34,464 nt of DNA from Sterolibacterium sp. (GTDB lineage: Bacteria > Pseudomonadota > Gammaproteobacteria > Burkholderiales > Rhodocyclaceae), in assembly GCA_028713555.1 (NCBI GenBank), contig JAQTOA010000023.1, forward strand, positions 1 through 34,464, written 5' to 3'. Position numbers and translations under genes: made by a program. The notes under the pieces are model-generated. The model saw nothing but the letters and a program-made list of their open reading frames with translations. It had not been told where the DNA came from and ran no database searches. Each line of letters begins with the position of its first letter. Within the stretch, counting starts at the first letter, position 1. Shown in pieces: positions 1 to 9,139 of this stretch.

Positions 1-125
1 TACGCAACACGCTGGAGAAGTTGCCGACCTGTCTCAACAGCCAGATTGATTCGCTGTTGCCGCTACGCTCGGAACCTGTACAGCAAACTCCGTCGTGAGT
101 GAACCTGGCAGGGCCTAACGCTTAC
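1..125 (+). mobile_element. Right end of an IS66-family insertion sequence
   Basis: The window opens inside the 3' end of an IS66-type transposase gene (stop at 96-98). Just downstream, at 115-125, lies CTAACGCTTAC, the reverse complement of GTAAGCGTTAG. IS66 elements characteristically begin GTAAGCG and end CGCTTAC, so base 125 is probably the outer edge of the element. The family makes 8-bp target duplications, so 126-133 (GTCACTAA) would be the right copy; the left copy is outside the window. Both the coding remnant and the terminal repeat support the call. Confidence 0.7.
3..98 (+). CDS. IS66 family transposase (TnpC), C-terminal 31 residues only
   Basis: This is the last 31 codons of a gene whose body lies to the left of the window. 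The residues LEKLPTCLNSQIDSLLPLR match the conserved C-terminal tail of IS66 transposases, where a line of the form LxxLPTxxNSxIDxLLPxR closes the protein. The family catalyses DDE-type transposition of IS66 elements. Whether the complete gene is intact cannot be seen here. Its closeness to the CGCTTAC terminal repeat is the normal arrangement for the right end of such an element. Confidence 0.75.
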   Translation, partial: RNTLEKLPTCLNSQIDSLLPLRSEPVQQTPS

Positions 126-194
126 GTCACTAATCACTCTGCAGCGATCCAAACGAATGTCGGCTTACTGAACTTGTAGAGTGATGCTGCCGAT

Positions 195-219
195 CTCCAG
201 CAGCCGTACGCTGCTGGAG
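195..219. promoter_or_regulatory. Perfect 10-bp hairpin upstream of the membrane protein gene
   Basis: Arms CTCCAGCAGC (195-204) and GCTGCTGGAG (210-219) are exact reverse complements around a 5-nt loop. No T-run follows on either strand, so it is not a classical intrinsic terminator. It lies between the IS66 end and the gene at 317, about 100 bp before its start. An operator or a leader hairpin is possible. Its role is unknown. Confidence 0.45.
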
Positions 220-316
220 TTGCCATTAGCATGCTCTACGTGTAGGCTTCTGGCCACCATGTATCCGCAAACCCCGTGTTACTTGGATGGGGTAGTACCT
301 CTGAAGGAGATTGCTA

Positions 317-1333
317 ATGGCTACGACACCGGAGAAAGTTACCAACATCTTGTCGTTATTGGATGGTGTGACTTCGCGCCCGATAGATCAGCTCATTTCT
401 AACAAGGATTGGGGAACCATAAACTTTGAAGCCGCCAGAGCTGATCTCACACTACTGTTTGATCTATGCAACCACCTCAAACTGCTGCCAATCCAACTCA
501 TTCCGGACTCGATAGCTGACGCGTTTATTGCATCAATTACTCAAGCTGGAACGACCATCCAGAAGATACGAGATTTCAATATTGAGAATGGGAATCCAAC
601 AGGTGTTCGTGACCAACTTGTTAATCAAGTCAAGTCGCATGCAGAACACCTGTTGACTACGACGCAGGGGTGGATTGCCTTTCTGGCATACCAAAAAGGC
701 GATATTCAAAAAAATATTGAGGAGCTTACTAACGCTATCGCGAGCGCTAACCGACTTCTCGACACTTCGAAGAATGAGATCGAGGCAAAACAGAAAGAAA
801 TTGCATCAATCGTCAGTGCGGCACGAGACGCCTCTGCAAGCGCTGGAGTTGGTGTATTTACAGCTGATTTCGAGAGTCATGCAACTGCTCTGGAGAAAGA
901 TGCCGCCAAGTGGTTTCGTTTCACTTTTACTTGCGCGATAGGCACGCTGATAGTTGCATTTCTTTCGATATTCATTCCTATCGACAAAGACGCCACGAAT
1001 GCTCAAATATTTCAATACATCTCATCAAAGCTTGTAGTCTTACTCGTTCTCCTAACCGCCACTATTTGGTGCGGCCGTATCTACAAGGCATTAATGCATC
1101 AAATTACCGTGAATAAGCATCGTGCCAATGGACTAAGGACATTTCAGGCGTTTGTGAAAGCGACAGGCAATGAAGCAATACGAGACGCAGTTCTAATTGA
1201 GACAACCAGAGCCATTTTCGCAAACTCTCCAAGCGGATATTTAGATTCGGCAGATGCTGCCTCTGATACAGCGGGCACCAAGATACTCGAAATAATCAAA
1301 GGCACAGCGAGCAGCACAAAGGCCATTGGCTAG
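317..1333 (+). CDS. Coiled-coil protein with two transmembrane segments, function unknown
   Basis: A 338-residue protein that I do not recognise as a named family. The ATG at 317 is preceded by GAAGGAG at a good distance; an upstream in-frame TTG at 311 is less likely. Residues 1-120 are mostly helical. Residues 125-170, rich in E, K, I and N, look like a coiled coil. Two hydrophobic segments follow at about 202-220 and 238-254, separated by a short polar loop. A charged C-terminal helical domain (255-338) closes the protein, so both ends probably face the cytoplasm with a short loop outside. The gene stands alone, convergent with the type III RM-like operon and next to an IS66 end. Membrane-anchored coiled-coil proteins in defence islands are often effectors, but here that is inference only. 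Confidence 0.7.
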   Translation: MATTPEKVTNILSLLDGVTSRPIDQLISNKDWGTINFEAARADLTLLFDLCNHLKLLPIQLIPDSIADAFIASITQAGTTIQKIRDFNIENGNPTGVRDQLVNQVKSHAEHLLTTTQGWIAFLAYQKGDIQKNIEELTNAIASANRLLDTSKNEIEAKQKEIASIVSAARDASASAGVGVFTADFESHATALEKDAAKWFRFTFTCAIGTLIVAFLSIFIPIDKDATNAQIFQYISSKLVVLLVLLTATIWCGRIYKALMHQITVNKHRANGLRTFQAFVKATGNEAIRDAVLIETTRAIFANSPSGYLDSADAASDTAGTKILEIIKGTASSTKAIG

Positions 1334-1347
1334 CCGCATGCGCGGCT
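1332..1347. terminator. Short hairpin at the stop codon, possible terminator
   Basis: AGCCGC (1332-1337) and GCGGCT (1342-1347) are exact inverted repeats starting inside the TAG stop of the gene at 317. The hairpin sits in the 80-bp gap between two convergent genes. No real T-run follows, so termination strength is uncertain. Confidence 0.35.
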
Positions 1348-1415
1348 GAGGCTACCTGTTGCCCCGCTTCTCGCAGCTCACACGCATACTGACCAGTCAG
1401 GCCGACCTACCATTC

Positions 1416-4400
1416 TCATCGCCTTGCCTCGTAAGTCAGCAACCCGTCCACATCCTTGAACTTCTCGTAGATCGCCGGGTTCTCACCCACGGCCAGCGCG
1501 GTAAAGTGCGCTCGGCCGCATTCGATCTTGCCGCCTTCGCGGTCGCGCAGGTCTTCGGTGAATAGGCTGCTCTTGGTCTCGACCACGAAGTAAAGCCGCT
1601 CCTGACCGTCGCGCTCGACCAGCACGGCCCAGTCTGGGTTGTATGTGCCCAAGGGCGTTGGCACCTTGAACCAGCCGGGGAGCTTGGCATACACTTTGAT
1701 CGCGTTGTTCTTTTCGAGCTGGTCGGCGAAGTCGCGCTCGACATCGGAGTCGTACACCACATGCTCATAGACCGACTTGCCGGTATCCATCAGCATGTTC
1801 TTCAGGTAGCCGGTCAGTTCCTCGGTCTCAAACAGTTCCTGCGCGTAGTAGTGCTCGTCGCCCAGCCGCTGGTACTTGATGCCATCGACTAGAGCGAGGC
1901 GCTTGCAGCGATTGACGGCGTCTGCCGCCAGTTCGATGAACTGCTGCGGATTGCGCTTAAAATCGTTCAGTCGTCCGCTTTCCGTGAGGATGCGCGCGAT
2001 GGTCTTGCGGGTCAGTTGGGTGCGGTCTTGCAGCTCGGTCAGCACGTCCGGCAGTTCGATGTCGTTCTCGTTCAGAGTGACAGTATCCGCGCCCAATATT
2101 TCAGTGGCTTCAACACCCGCCTTGCCGATGGCCAACCCCGCCTTGCGCCATTGCAGTCTCGACTTGGTAATGGGTGGCGCATCGCGCAGCGCCACGATGC
2201 AGCCGGCGATCAACTTCTCGTTGTCGAACTGCACGCGGTAGGTCGTCTTGTGCTTGATACGATCCCACAGGGCCTTGAACTCAGGGCTGATCATCACCGA
2301 CTTGCGTACCGGCACGGGCCTGCGTGTGTCGGCGTCTTTGATTTCAAGCTTGCCGGACAGTTTGCGCAAGACCGCCGCAATCTGCATGTATTGCGCTTCA
2401 AACTCGGCGGGCAGCACCAGCGTCCCGTCCTTCAAGGCTTTTTTCAAGGCATCCTGCACTTTGCCCTTTTCGTTGATGTAGCCCTGTTCCTTGAGATGGC
2501 TCCACAGGGTCTTGGATTGCTCAAAGCCCAAGGGTGCAAGCTCGCCGTTCTCTTGCTTCACGGCAATGGCAGCGAACTCGTGATCTTGTACCACGCCGAA
2601 CTGTATGCCCGTATCGCGCTCGATATCCTTTTGCAGGTTCTCGGCGAACTGCTTATAGCTCTCGGTGGCGATTACGGTCAGCGTGTTCACCTCAAAGCCG
2701 CGCAGGCGTTCGCCGTTTTGATTCACGCACAAGCGCAGGCCACGGCCGACGGTCTGACGACGCCAACGTTCGGTCTCGCGAGTGGAGAAGTTGCAAATTT
2801 GGAAGACGTTGGGATTGTCCCAGCCTTCCTTGAGCGCAGAGTGCGAGAAAATGAATTTCAGCGGGGACTCGAAACCCAGCAGCTTTTCCTTGTCGCGCAT
2901 GATCAGGTTGTAGGTGTCGTCGTCGGCCTTGGTTTCGCCGCTGGTGTCCTTGTATACCTCCACCGACTTGTTGCCCACTTTCTTCCTGTCGATGGAAAAG
3001 TAGCCGTTGTGCACTTCATCTGCCGCCGTGTTCAGGTCGATTTCACCGAACAAGCTCTGATAGTCGGGGTGCCGCGCCCAATGCTTGTATTCCTCTTCAA
3101 AAATCACGGCGTATTCGCCTTTCACCGCGTTGCCCTCGGCGTCGTATTGGCGATACTTGTCGACGGCGTCGATGAAGAACAGGCTCAACACCTTGACGCC
3201 CAAGGGGCGCAAGCGCTTTTCCTTGTCGAGATGCTCCTTGATCGTGCGGCGGATCATCTCGCGCTGGATGGCGGTAGCGTCAACATCGCCCCACGCCTCG
3301 CCGGGGCGTAGATACACCTCGCCGCCAGGCACTTTCAGTTCGACGAACTCGCCACCTTTGGCGGTCCTGATTTCGCCGATGCGGCAGTTGGCGTACAAGG
3401 CGCGCCGGGTTTCCTGTTCGAGATCGAAACCATCCTGCACGGTTACTTCCTGCCGCCGCACCGAGGCGGTTGCACCCGTGCGTACCTCAACGTCCAGTTC
3501 CACCTTGGCGGTAATCGAGCCGCGCTTGCTGCTCACCGAGAGCAACTTCACATAGGCCTTGTTGTTGGCTCCTTGCACCGTGGCGGCGGCCACCTCGATC
3601 TGCTTGACCAGCTTTTGCTCGTAGGCATCCACCGCGTCCAGCCGATAGACCATGTTGTGCTTTTCGGCATGGGTCGCCGAATAGCGCAGTGTACAAAGCG
3701 GGTCCATCCTTTCCAAAGCCTTCTTGCCTTTGCCGTCAATGCCGCCGTCAACGCTTTGCGGCTCATCCACGATCAGGATAGGGCTCGTGTTACGAATCAA
3801 GTCGATGGGGCGCTCGCCACCCGTCTTCTCGCTGGTGCGGTACATCTTGTTCTTGGACTTCTCGCGACGCTTGGCTTCGTCAGACTCTTCGGCAGCGGCA
3901 ACAGCCTCGTCACCAAATTTGTTGATCGACCCCACGGTAATGACCATGATCTGAATGTTCGGGCTGGTCGCGAAATTGCGCACCTGCCCCAGTTTTTCCG
4001 AGTCGTACTGGAAGAACTCATAGCCCTTCGCTCCGGGGTACAGCGACTCGTAGTGCTCGCGGGTGATTTCCAGCGTCTTGTTCACGCCCTCCTTGATCGC
4101 CACCGAAGGCACGACGACAACAAACTTGGTGAATCCGTAGCGCTTGTTCAGCTCGAATACCGTGCGCAGGTACACATAGGTCTTGCCGGTGCCGGTCTCC
4201 ATTTCCACGGTGAAATCGCCGGACAACTTGCCTGATGACGGCAGACCGTTGCGCAACTGAATCGCGGCAAGGTTTTCGCCGATCTCGTCATCCAGGAGGG
4301 TCAAACGGTTGCCGATACCGCCTTGGTCGGTTTCCTGCACGCCTTCAAGCGTCATTTGACGGGGCACGGTTCCCGGAAACAATTCGGCACTCTCGGTCGA

Positions 4401-4541
4401 GGGAACGAATGGAGTCGCCGAAAGCGCCCGAATGGTCACGGTGAATTCCGAACGGCAGACCTCCTGCCCGCGAAATAAATCGCACACGGCCTCGGTCGCT
4501 GCTGCCTGGTATGGCAAGTCGGATTCAAAATGCAGCTTCAT
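1416..4541 (-). CDS. res: Type III restriction endonuclease Res subunit (helicase-nuclease)
   Basis: A 1041-residue protein, full length for Res subunits. Type III Res is an SF2 ATPase plus nuclease that works with Mod and cleaves unmethylated DNA after ATP-driven communication between sites. Visible motifs are Walker A METGTGKT (114-121), motif II DEPQ (259-262), motif III SAT (288-290), the conserved ALKEGWDNPNVFQ stretch and motif VI RWRRQTVGRGLRL. Near the C terminus comes a PD-(D/E)xK nuclease site, NPDWAVLV (D970) followed by VVETK (E988-K990). It is the last gene of the five-gene minus-strand operon, 105 bp after the AlbA_2 gene. All catalytic residues look present, so it is probably active. 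The exact subtype is less certain because of the extra operon partners. Confidence 0.92.
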   Translation of the reverse strand: MKLHFESDLPYQAAATEAVCDLFRGQEVCRSEFTVTIRALSATPFVPSTESAELFPGTVPRQMTLEGVQETDQGGIGNRLTLLDDEIGENLAAIQLRNGLPSSGKLSGDFTVEMETGTGKTYVYLRTVFELNKRYGFTKFVVVVPSVAIKEGVNKTLEITREHYESLYPGAKGYEFFQYDSEKLGQVRNFATSPNIQIMVITVGSINKFGDEAVAAAEESDEAKRREKSKNKMYRTSEKTGGERPIDLIRNTSPILIVDEPQSVDGGIDGKGKKALERMDPLCTLRYSATHAEKHNMVYRLDAVDAYEQKLVKQIEVAAATVQGANNKAYVKLLSVSSKRGSITAKVELDVEVRTGATASVRRQEVTVQDGFDLEQETRRALYANCRIGEIRTAKGGEFVELKVPGGEVYLRPGEAWGDVDATAIQREMIRRTIKEHLDKEKRLRPLGVKVLSLFFIDAVDKYRQYDAEGNAVKGEYAVIFEEEYKHWARHPDYQSLFGEIDLNTAADEVHNGYFSIDRKKVGNKSVEVYKDTSGETKADDDTYNLIMRDKEKLLGFESPLKFIFSHSALKEGWDNPNVFQICNFSTRETERWRRQTVGRGLRLCVNQNGERLRGFEVNTLTVIATESYKQFAENLQKDIERDTGIQFGVVQDHEFAAIAVKQENGELAPLGFEQSKTLWSHLKEQGYINEKGKVQDALKKALKDGTLVLPAEFEAQYMQIAAVLRKLSGKLEIKDADTRRPVPVRKSVMISPEFKALWDRIKHKTTYRVQFDNEKLIAGCIVALRDAPPITKSRLQWRKAGLAIGKAGVEATEILGADTVTLNENDIELPDVLTELQDRTQLTRKTIARILTESGRLNDFKRNPQQFIELAADAVNRCKRLALVDGIKYQRLGDEHYYAQELFETEELTGYLKNMLMDTGKSVYEHVVYDSDVERDFADQLEKNNAIKVYAKLPGWFKVPTPLGTYNPDWAVLVERDGQERLYFVVETKSSLFTEDLRDREGGKIECGRAHFTALAVGENPAIYEKFKDVDGLLTYEARR

Positions 4542-4646
4542 GGGGTTTCTTTTCCAATTAGATCAATCATGCTGGCCAAGCAAATATATAAAACAACAAG
4601 TTGCGAACATTTTCTTTGCTAGCCATTGCTAAAGAGTCGTTTCTAG

Positions 4647-6377
4647 CTAAGCTGATGTCGGCTTCGCTGGCCCCACCCGCCATACAGGCGTTGCCTTGGG
4701 TCCCTCCCGATGGATCATCCCTTCCCGACGCATAGCCTGCAGCAGGTTTCTGACCTTGTGAACCTTCTGGGCAGCATCCAAGACATCAGGCATCTTTGAT
4801 AGCAAGAGTTCGTCGACATCCTTGCGCGTGGCCTGACCGTACTTGTCCAGATAGTCTGTCACCAACTTGCGGTAATAACCATCGTCCAGGCCGCGGTTGT
4901 GAATATAACTGGCCATCTGTCCCGTCCATTCGGCCACTTTGGCAGAAATGAAGTAATTCGGTGCTCGACCCTCGATCAGCTTGAGTGACTTGAGTTCTTG
5001 CGCCTCTTCTTTGGAGAGGTGCCGGTGCTTTTGCACCCGATCCAGCAGCAAGACCTGGCGCAAGTCCAGATCGCTGCGCTTCATCAAGACCTGGGTGTAC
5101 TTGATGTCCAGTATCTGGCCAGCAATCGCCAACTCAACCCTCGGCAATCCGGCATCGAAAGCGTCGATGGTGTAATCCGGCAGAGGGAAGAAACGCTCGC
5201 GCTGGGTCTCGAACATGCGTCGAATTCCGCTACCAACTTGGTCGATCATCCGCAGCCGGATCATGCCGTCGATCAACCACTGATTGCGGTAATGCTCGGG
5301 CGGCGACTGATGCTCCAGCATCCACTCCACGCTAGGCGGAATGAACTGGCCGAGGTTGGAAAAGACCAATCTGTCCGGAGACTCCACCACATTGATCTTG
5401 CCGCCCAGTCGGTAATCCTGGTGCGCCACGCAGTTGTGTAAGGCTTCTCGAATGACCCACACGTCATACTGCGGGATTGCCGTAGGGAACAAGGTGCCAT
5501 CGGGCATATGTTCGATCGTTACATTGCGGATGTGGGCAAACACCTTGCCGGTCGAGAGTAGAAATGGCACGCCGAAGTGCTGCGAACTCACTACTCGGCT
5601 ATCAGAGTCGCGCAGAACCCAGCTGATTTTTGCGTCCATTGGCGCCAAAAAGTGAGCCGCCTCGTCGCGCCCAAGCAACAAGAGAGCTGAACGGGTGACG
5701 CGTCCCTGCTTCGTGATGCGGGCCTTGTTGAGTAACGTGGCTGGATCCCACAGGGCCGCATCCTGGCGAATTTGCTCGTGGCGGCTGGTATCGGGTTCGC
5801 TCTTGATCAGGTACTCGGCGAAGCGCTTGCGCGCCATCTCGATGGCCTCGGGATTGAGGTCATCCAGTGTGGCATCCGGCACCAACTCGCCCGACCAGTC
5901 TTCCTTCTGTCCCAGGACGGACCAGAGCCGCGCCTCCTTGTCCGCATGCTTGGCCAGACTCACCTTGTTACTGTCGATGCGGACGTAGCGCACACCCTCG
6001 AAGGCCAGCGGTGCACTGCGCGGCGGGTAGATTTCCAGCATGACCACACGGCCATCCGGACAGTCAATTTCATAGAACTGAAAATCTGGACGGGGGGTAA
6101 TCTTCTGCGTCAGCCAGACGGTTAACGGCTGATTGCCCTCGCCCTTGGCGGTGAAGGGGTTGAACTGCGTACCCTTCACCGTGCGGGTTTTGTCATCCAC
6201 GCCCCAGACCACCCATGCCCGATCACACCCTTCAAGCGCCGCCGTATTGCCCAAGGCGGAGATGTACTGACCAATATCAGGGGCGTGATCCCAGTTCGAT
6301 TTGAACTCCACACACCCCGACTCGCGGGACTGTGCAAGCAGCCGGTTTAGGGTATCGAGCAAAGCTGGCTGGTCCAT
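4647..6377 (-). CDS. AlbA_2 / RecG-like ATP-binding protein with C-terminal winged helix
   Basis: 576 residues of the COG2865 type. The N-terminal AlbA_2 (Schlafen-like) domain carries the conserved CVEFKSN stretch near residue 22. A GHKL-type ATPase region near residues 310-350 shows REALHNCVAHQDY, whose E and N match the ATP/Mg-binding N-box, followed by SPDRLVFSNLG. The last about 130 residues look like winged-helix DNA-binding segments. Such proteins are usually annotated as transcriptional regulators or ATP-dependent helicase-like, but their activity is poorly known. The ATG directly follows the TAA of mod with no gap and has GGAG seven bases upstream. Its position between mod and res suggests it controls the system or takes part in it. 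That is inference from context. Confidence 0.85.
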   Translation of the reverse strand: MDQPALLDTLNRLLAQSRESGCVEFKSNWDHAPDIGQYISALGNTAALEGCDRAWVVWGVDDKTRTVKGTQFNPFTAKGEGNQPLTVWLTQKITPRPDFQFYEIDCPDGRVVMLEIYPPRSAPLAFEGVRYVRIDSNKVSLAKHADKEARLWSVLGQKEDWSGELVPDATLDDLNPEAIEMARKRFAEYLIKSEPDTSRHEQIRQDAALWDPATLLNKARITKQGRVTRSALLLLGRDEAAHFLAPMDAKISWVLRDSDSRVVSSQHFGVPFLLSTGKVFAHIRNVTIEHMPDGTLFPTAIPQYDVWVIREALHNCVAHQDYRLGGKINVVESPDRLVFSNLGQFIPPSVEWMLEHQSPPEHYRNQWLIDGMIRLRMIDQVGSGIRRMFETQRERFFPLPDYTIDAFDAGLPRVELAIAGQILDIKYTQVLMKRSDLDLRQVLLLDRVQKHRHLSKEEAQELKSLKLIEGRAPNYFISAKVAEWTGQMASYIHNRGLDDGYYRKLVTDYLDKYGQATRKDVDELLLSKMPDVLDAAQKVHKVRNLLQAMRREGMIHREGPKATPVWRVGPAKPTSA

Positions 6378-8345
6378 TTACAGGCTCCGCACTTGCGCCA
6401 CGCCGTGCTGCTCCAAAATCGCGGCGAGGTTGCTCTTGGCCACGTCGTTCTCAAAGGCGCTATCGCGGAATACGGCGGTGGTCTCACCGGCAGGGGCTTG
6501 CTCCTTGCGCCAGTCGGCCATGCCCAGCGCCAGTGCTTCCGCTTCGGTCACGGCGATGCGCGGTTCGAGGCAGGCCATCAACACGCCGCCGGCGATGCTG
6601 TGCACGGACTTGCCGGCGATCTGACGCGCCTCAATCGGCACGCAGAGATCGAGGCCCAGCTTCAGCAGCAGTTCGTAGAGGACATCGGTATCGGAACGGC
6701 CCGGTTGAATGTGCTCGATATTGGCGAGCAGGCTGCCTTCCAGATCGTCGCGGTCGGGACTCCATGCGCGGATGTTGGAGGTATCGAGTTTGAAAACGCG
6801 AAAGCCAGTATCACCTGAAAACATTGGGTTGTCGGCTTTGACCTTGGCTGCAGCACGGCGTAGACGTTCCTTGGTCAGTTCGGCTATGGTGCGGGGATTA
6901 CCGAGTTTTTCGCAGAAATCTGCTGCGGTTTTCTGGTCTTTGTTTTCCGGGTCGAGTGGTTCGGGGAGCTGAATCAGGATGTAGCGGCGGTTGCCGCCAT
7001 CGGCAGCATTTGCCGCGAGCACGGCTTGCGCAGTCGTGCCAGACCCCGCAAAGAAATCAAGAACGAGAGGGGCTTCTCCGCCACCGGGCAGAATCTGGAG
7101 GATACGCAGGATAAGGTCAACTGGCTTTGGATTATCAAAAACGTCTTCGTTCATTAGCGCGCGAAGATCAATGCTTGCTTTCTTGCTGCCCGGCAGGTCC
7201 GCCCATAGCGGCGACGCTCGCTTGGTCCGACCTTCGAGATACGTTTTCACGTACGGCCACCACTCCTCGCCGCTACCAGGCCTCGGTCGTTTCTTCCAGA
7301 CTATGAAGTCCTCAGATTTCAGGCGTGCGTATCCTTTAGGGTCGAATCGCCATCGACTCTCATATCCGGTTGGTCCGATCGGATGGACGTCGTTGCCATC
7401 AGGATCTTGGATCGCAAAGAACATGTTTGGCCGATCTGTCCGTCGGTCATTGCTTCCGGACTTTCTGAGTTGCCAGAGCGCGTACCGTCCTCGCGCGTCG
7501 CTATCTTGATAGCGTTCCAGATCAGAGTCGTCGAGCGGAAGTCCAGACAGTTCAATGTCGGCGTTTTTCGAGTACAGAAGCATGTAATCAAAAGAAGAAC
7601 CCAAACCCCCACTATCCTGGCCTGTTGTTTGTCCGGTCGTCCGAACGATTGTTCCCTTGTAGCTCTCCGAGCCAAAAACGTCTTCGCAAACATGCTTTAG
7701 ATTGGCCAGTTCCATATCGGCGATACTTATACAAATCACACCATCATCGGAGACGAGGCCGCGCGCCAGCTTCAACCGCGGATACATCATACTCAGCCAA
7801 TCGGAATGGAACCGCCCGCTGGCTTCCGTATTACTCGTGAGTTTCGCGCCGTCTTCAACCTGGCCCGTAAGCTCCAGATAATTCTTGATGTTGTCCTGGA
7901 AGTTGTCCGGGTACACGAAGTCCTTGCCGGTGTTGTACGGCGGGTCAATATAGATCAGCTTGACCTTGCCAGCGTAGCTCTTTTGTAGCAGCTTGAGCAC
8001 TTCGAGGTTGTCGCCCTCGATCATCAGGTTCTGCGTTGTGTTCCAATCGACACTTTCTTCCGGGCAGGGACGTAACGTGCCGGTACTGGGGGTCAATGCG
8101 ATCTGGCGGGCGCGGCGCTTGCCGTGCCAGTTAAGGCCGTATTTTTCCTCCGCGTCGCTCGCCGTGGTGTCGCCCACCAACTGCTTGAGCACATCCACAT
8201 TGATCGCGGTCTCGGCCTTGCCGTCGACGATGCGCTCGGTCAGCAACTCAGGAAACAGCGCCTTGAGCGTGGCGATGTTTTCGGTCTTGAGGTCAGCGCT
8301 TTGCGCTTCCGGACTGCCGCCGATAATGGGTTCGATTTTTTGCAT
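6378..8345 (-). CDS. mod: Type III DNA methyltransferase Mod subunit (N6-adenine, beta class)
   Basis: A 655-residue site-specific methyltransferase. It transfers methyl from S-adenosylmethionine to adenine and gives sequence specificity to the Mod-Res complex. The catalytic motif DPPYN (134-138, in IYIDPPYNTGKDF) comes first and the AdoMet-binding motif DFFAGSG (from about residue 430) comes later. This is the beta-class order typical of Mod. The region between them is variable, as expected for target recognition. I chose the ATG at 8345; an in-frame TTG at 8366 overlaps the previous stop and would add seven residues. It lies between the DUF4391 gene and the AlbA_2 gene in one operon. No disruption is seen. 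Confidence 0.92.
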   Translation of the reverse strand: MQKIEPIIGGSPEAQSADLKTENIATLKALFPELLTERIVDGKAETAINVDVLKQLVGDTTASDAEEKYGLNWHGKRRARQIALTPSTGTLRPCPEESVDWNTTQNLMIEGDNLEVLKLLQKSYAGKVKLIYIDPPYNTGKDFVYPDNFQDNIKNYLELTGQVEDGAKLTSNTEASGRFHSDWLSMMYPRLKLARGLVSDDGVICISIADMELANLKHVCEDVFGSESYKGTIVRTTGQTTGQDSGGLGSSFDYMLLYSKNADIELSGLPLDDSDLERYQDSDARGRYALWQLRKSGSNDRRTDRPNMFFAIQDPDGNDVHPIGPTGYESRWRFDPKGYARLKSEDFIVWKKRPRPGSGEEWWPYVKTYLEGRTKRASPLWADLPGSKKASIDLRALMNEDVFDNPKPVDLILRILQILPGGGEAPLVLDFFAGSGTTAQAVLAANAADGGNRRYILIQLPEPLDPENKDQKTAADFCEKLGNPRTIAELTKERLRRAAAKVKADNPMFSGDTGFRVFKLDTSNIRAWSPDRDDLEGSLLANIEHIQPGRSDTDVLYELLLKLGLDLCVPIEARQIAGKSVHSIAGGVLMACLEPRIAVTEAEALALGMADWRKEQAPAGETTAVFRDSAFENDVAKSNLAAILEQHGVAQVRSL

Positions 8346-8362
8346 AATGTTCGTTCGCTTCT

Positions 8363-9139
8363 TCAAAGATTGGCAGCGGACCGCTCGCGTTCGGCAAGCA
8401 AGGCCTTGATTTCCAGATTAACGGCCACTTGGCGGGCCATCTGTTTTTCCTTCTCAGCGGCAAGGCGCAAGCGGGCTACCTCACTTTCGATCTCGCGGCA
8501 GCGATGCAGAGCTGCATAGCGCATAGCAGAATGTTCGGCACTGCCGCTGACGATAAAGCGCCCGGTGATCGATGCTGCTTGCAAGGCCGTGAGTGTATCG
8601 ATCCAGCCTTGGTACAGCGCGTACAGGTCGGTGCGCGGCTGGCGACGCAAGGAAAGTGCTTGCAGGAATTCGCTGCGGACGCTCTGTTTGCCGGACAAAC
8701 GCTCCATGCTCGGCTCGCCGTCCAGAACGGTCTTGTCGGCCTCTTGCTGTGCCCACCGGATATGCGCTAGGGAAAGCATCAACTCGGCGCTGTCCGAGAG
8801 TATCAGCACAACCGGGTAAGGAATCGCCCGGTGTATCAATTCGGCGAGGCGAGTGACCTTGTCCGTTTCACGGAGATCGACCGACAGAACCGCCAGTTCC
8901 AGATAGCTGCGCTGCTCGTCACGATACTCGGGCACGCCGATGCTGGCTGGCTTGAGCGCGGCAATCCAGGTGATTTCTTCGATGTCATCCTGAATCAGCT
9001 TTCGGTCGGCAGTAGTCGGCGCACCGTTCTCGACCAGCAGTTTTTTAGGGACGCGCTGATTGACCAAGGCAGCGTCTGGCAGATCGAACGCTGCGACCAG
9101 ATCGCTGCTGGCGAGGCTGGCATGGTCAAGCACGGTCAT
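8363..9139 (-). CDS. DUF4391 domain protein of the type III RM-like operon
   Basis: 258 residues resembling DUF4391 proteins (PF14335), which occur beside helicases and methyltransferases in defence clusters; biochemical function is unknown. The N-terminal part carries NQRVPKKLLVENGAPT, and a central hydrophobic/charged region follows (SYLELAVLSVDLR, PYPVVLILSDS). The C-terminal 50 residues are rich in E, K, R and A and probably form a long helix or coiled coil, suggesting a protein-protein contact. Its ATG overlaps the helicase stop (ATGA) and its own stop lies 18 bases before the mod ATG, so translation is likely coupled. It may be an adaptor between the helicase and Mod; this is inference. 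Confidence 0.75.
   Translation of the reverse strand: MTVLDHASLASSDLVAAFDLPDAALVNQRVPKKLLVENGAPTTADRKLIQDDIEEITWIAALKPASIGVPEYRDEQRSYLELAVLSVDLRETDKVTRLAELIHRAIPYPVVLILSDSAELMLSLAHIRWAQQEADKTVLDGEPSMERLSGKQSVRSEFLQALSLRRQPRTDLYALYQGWIDTLTALQAASITGRFIVSGSAEHSAMRYAALHRCREIESEVARLRLAAEKEKQMARQVAVNLEIKALLAERERSAANL

Noticed and set aside
2016..3311. Long plus-strand open frame (431 codons)
   Set aside because: It is antisense to the res gene, whose motifs are clear; the frame is open only because of the codon bias of the real gene.
3573..4235. Plus-strand open frame of 220 codons
   Set aside because: Antisense to the N-terminal part of res, low-quality composition, no family features.
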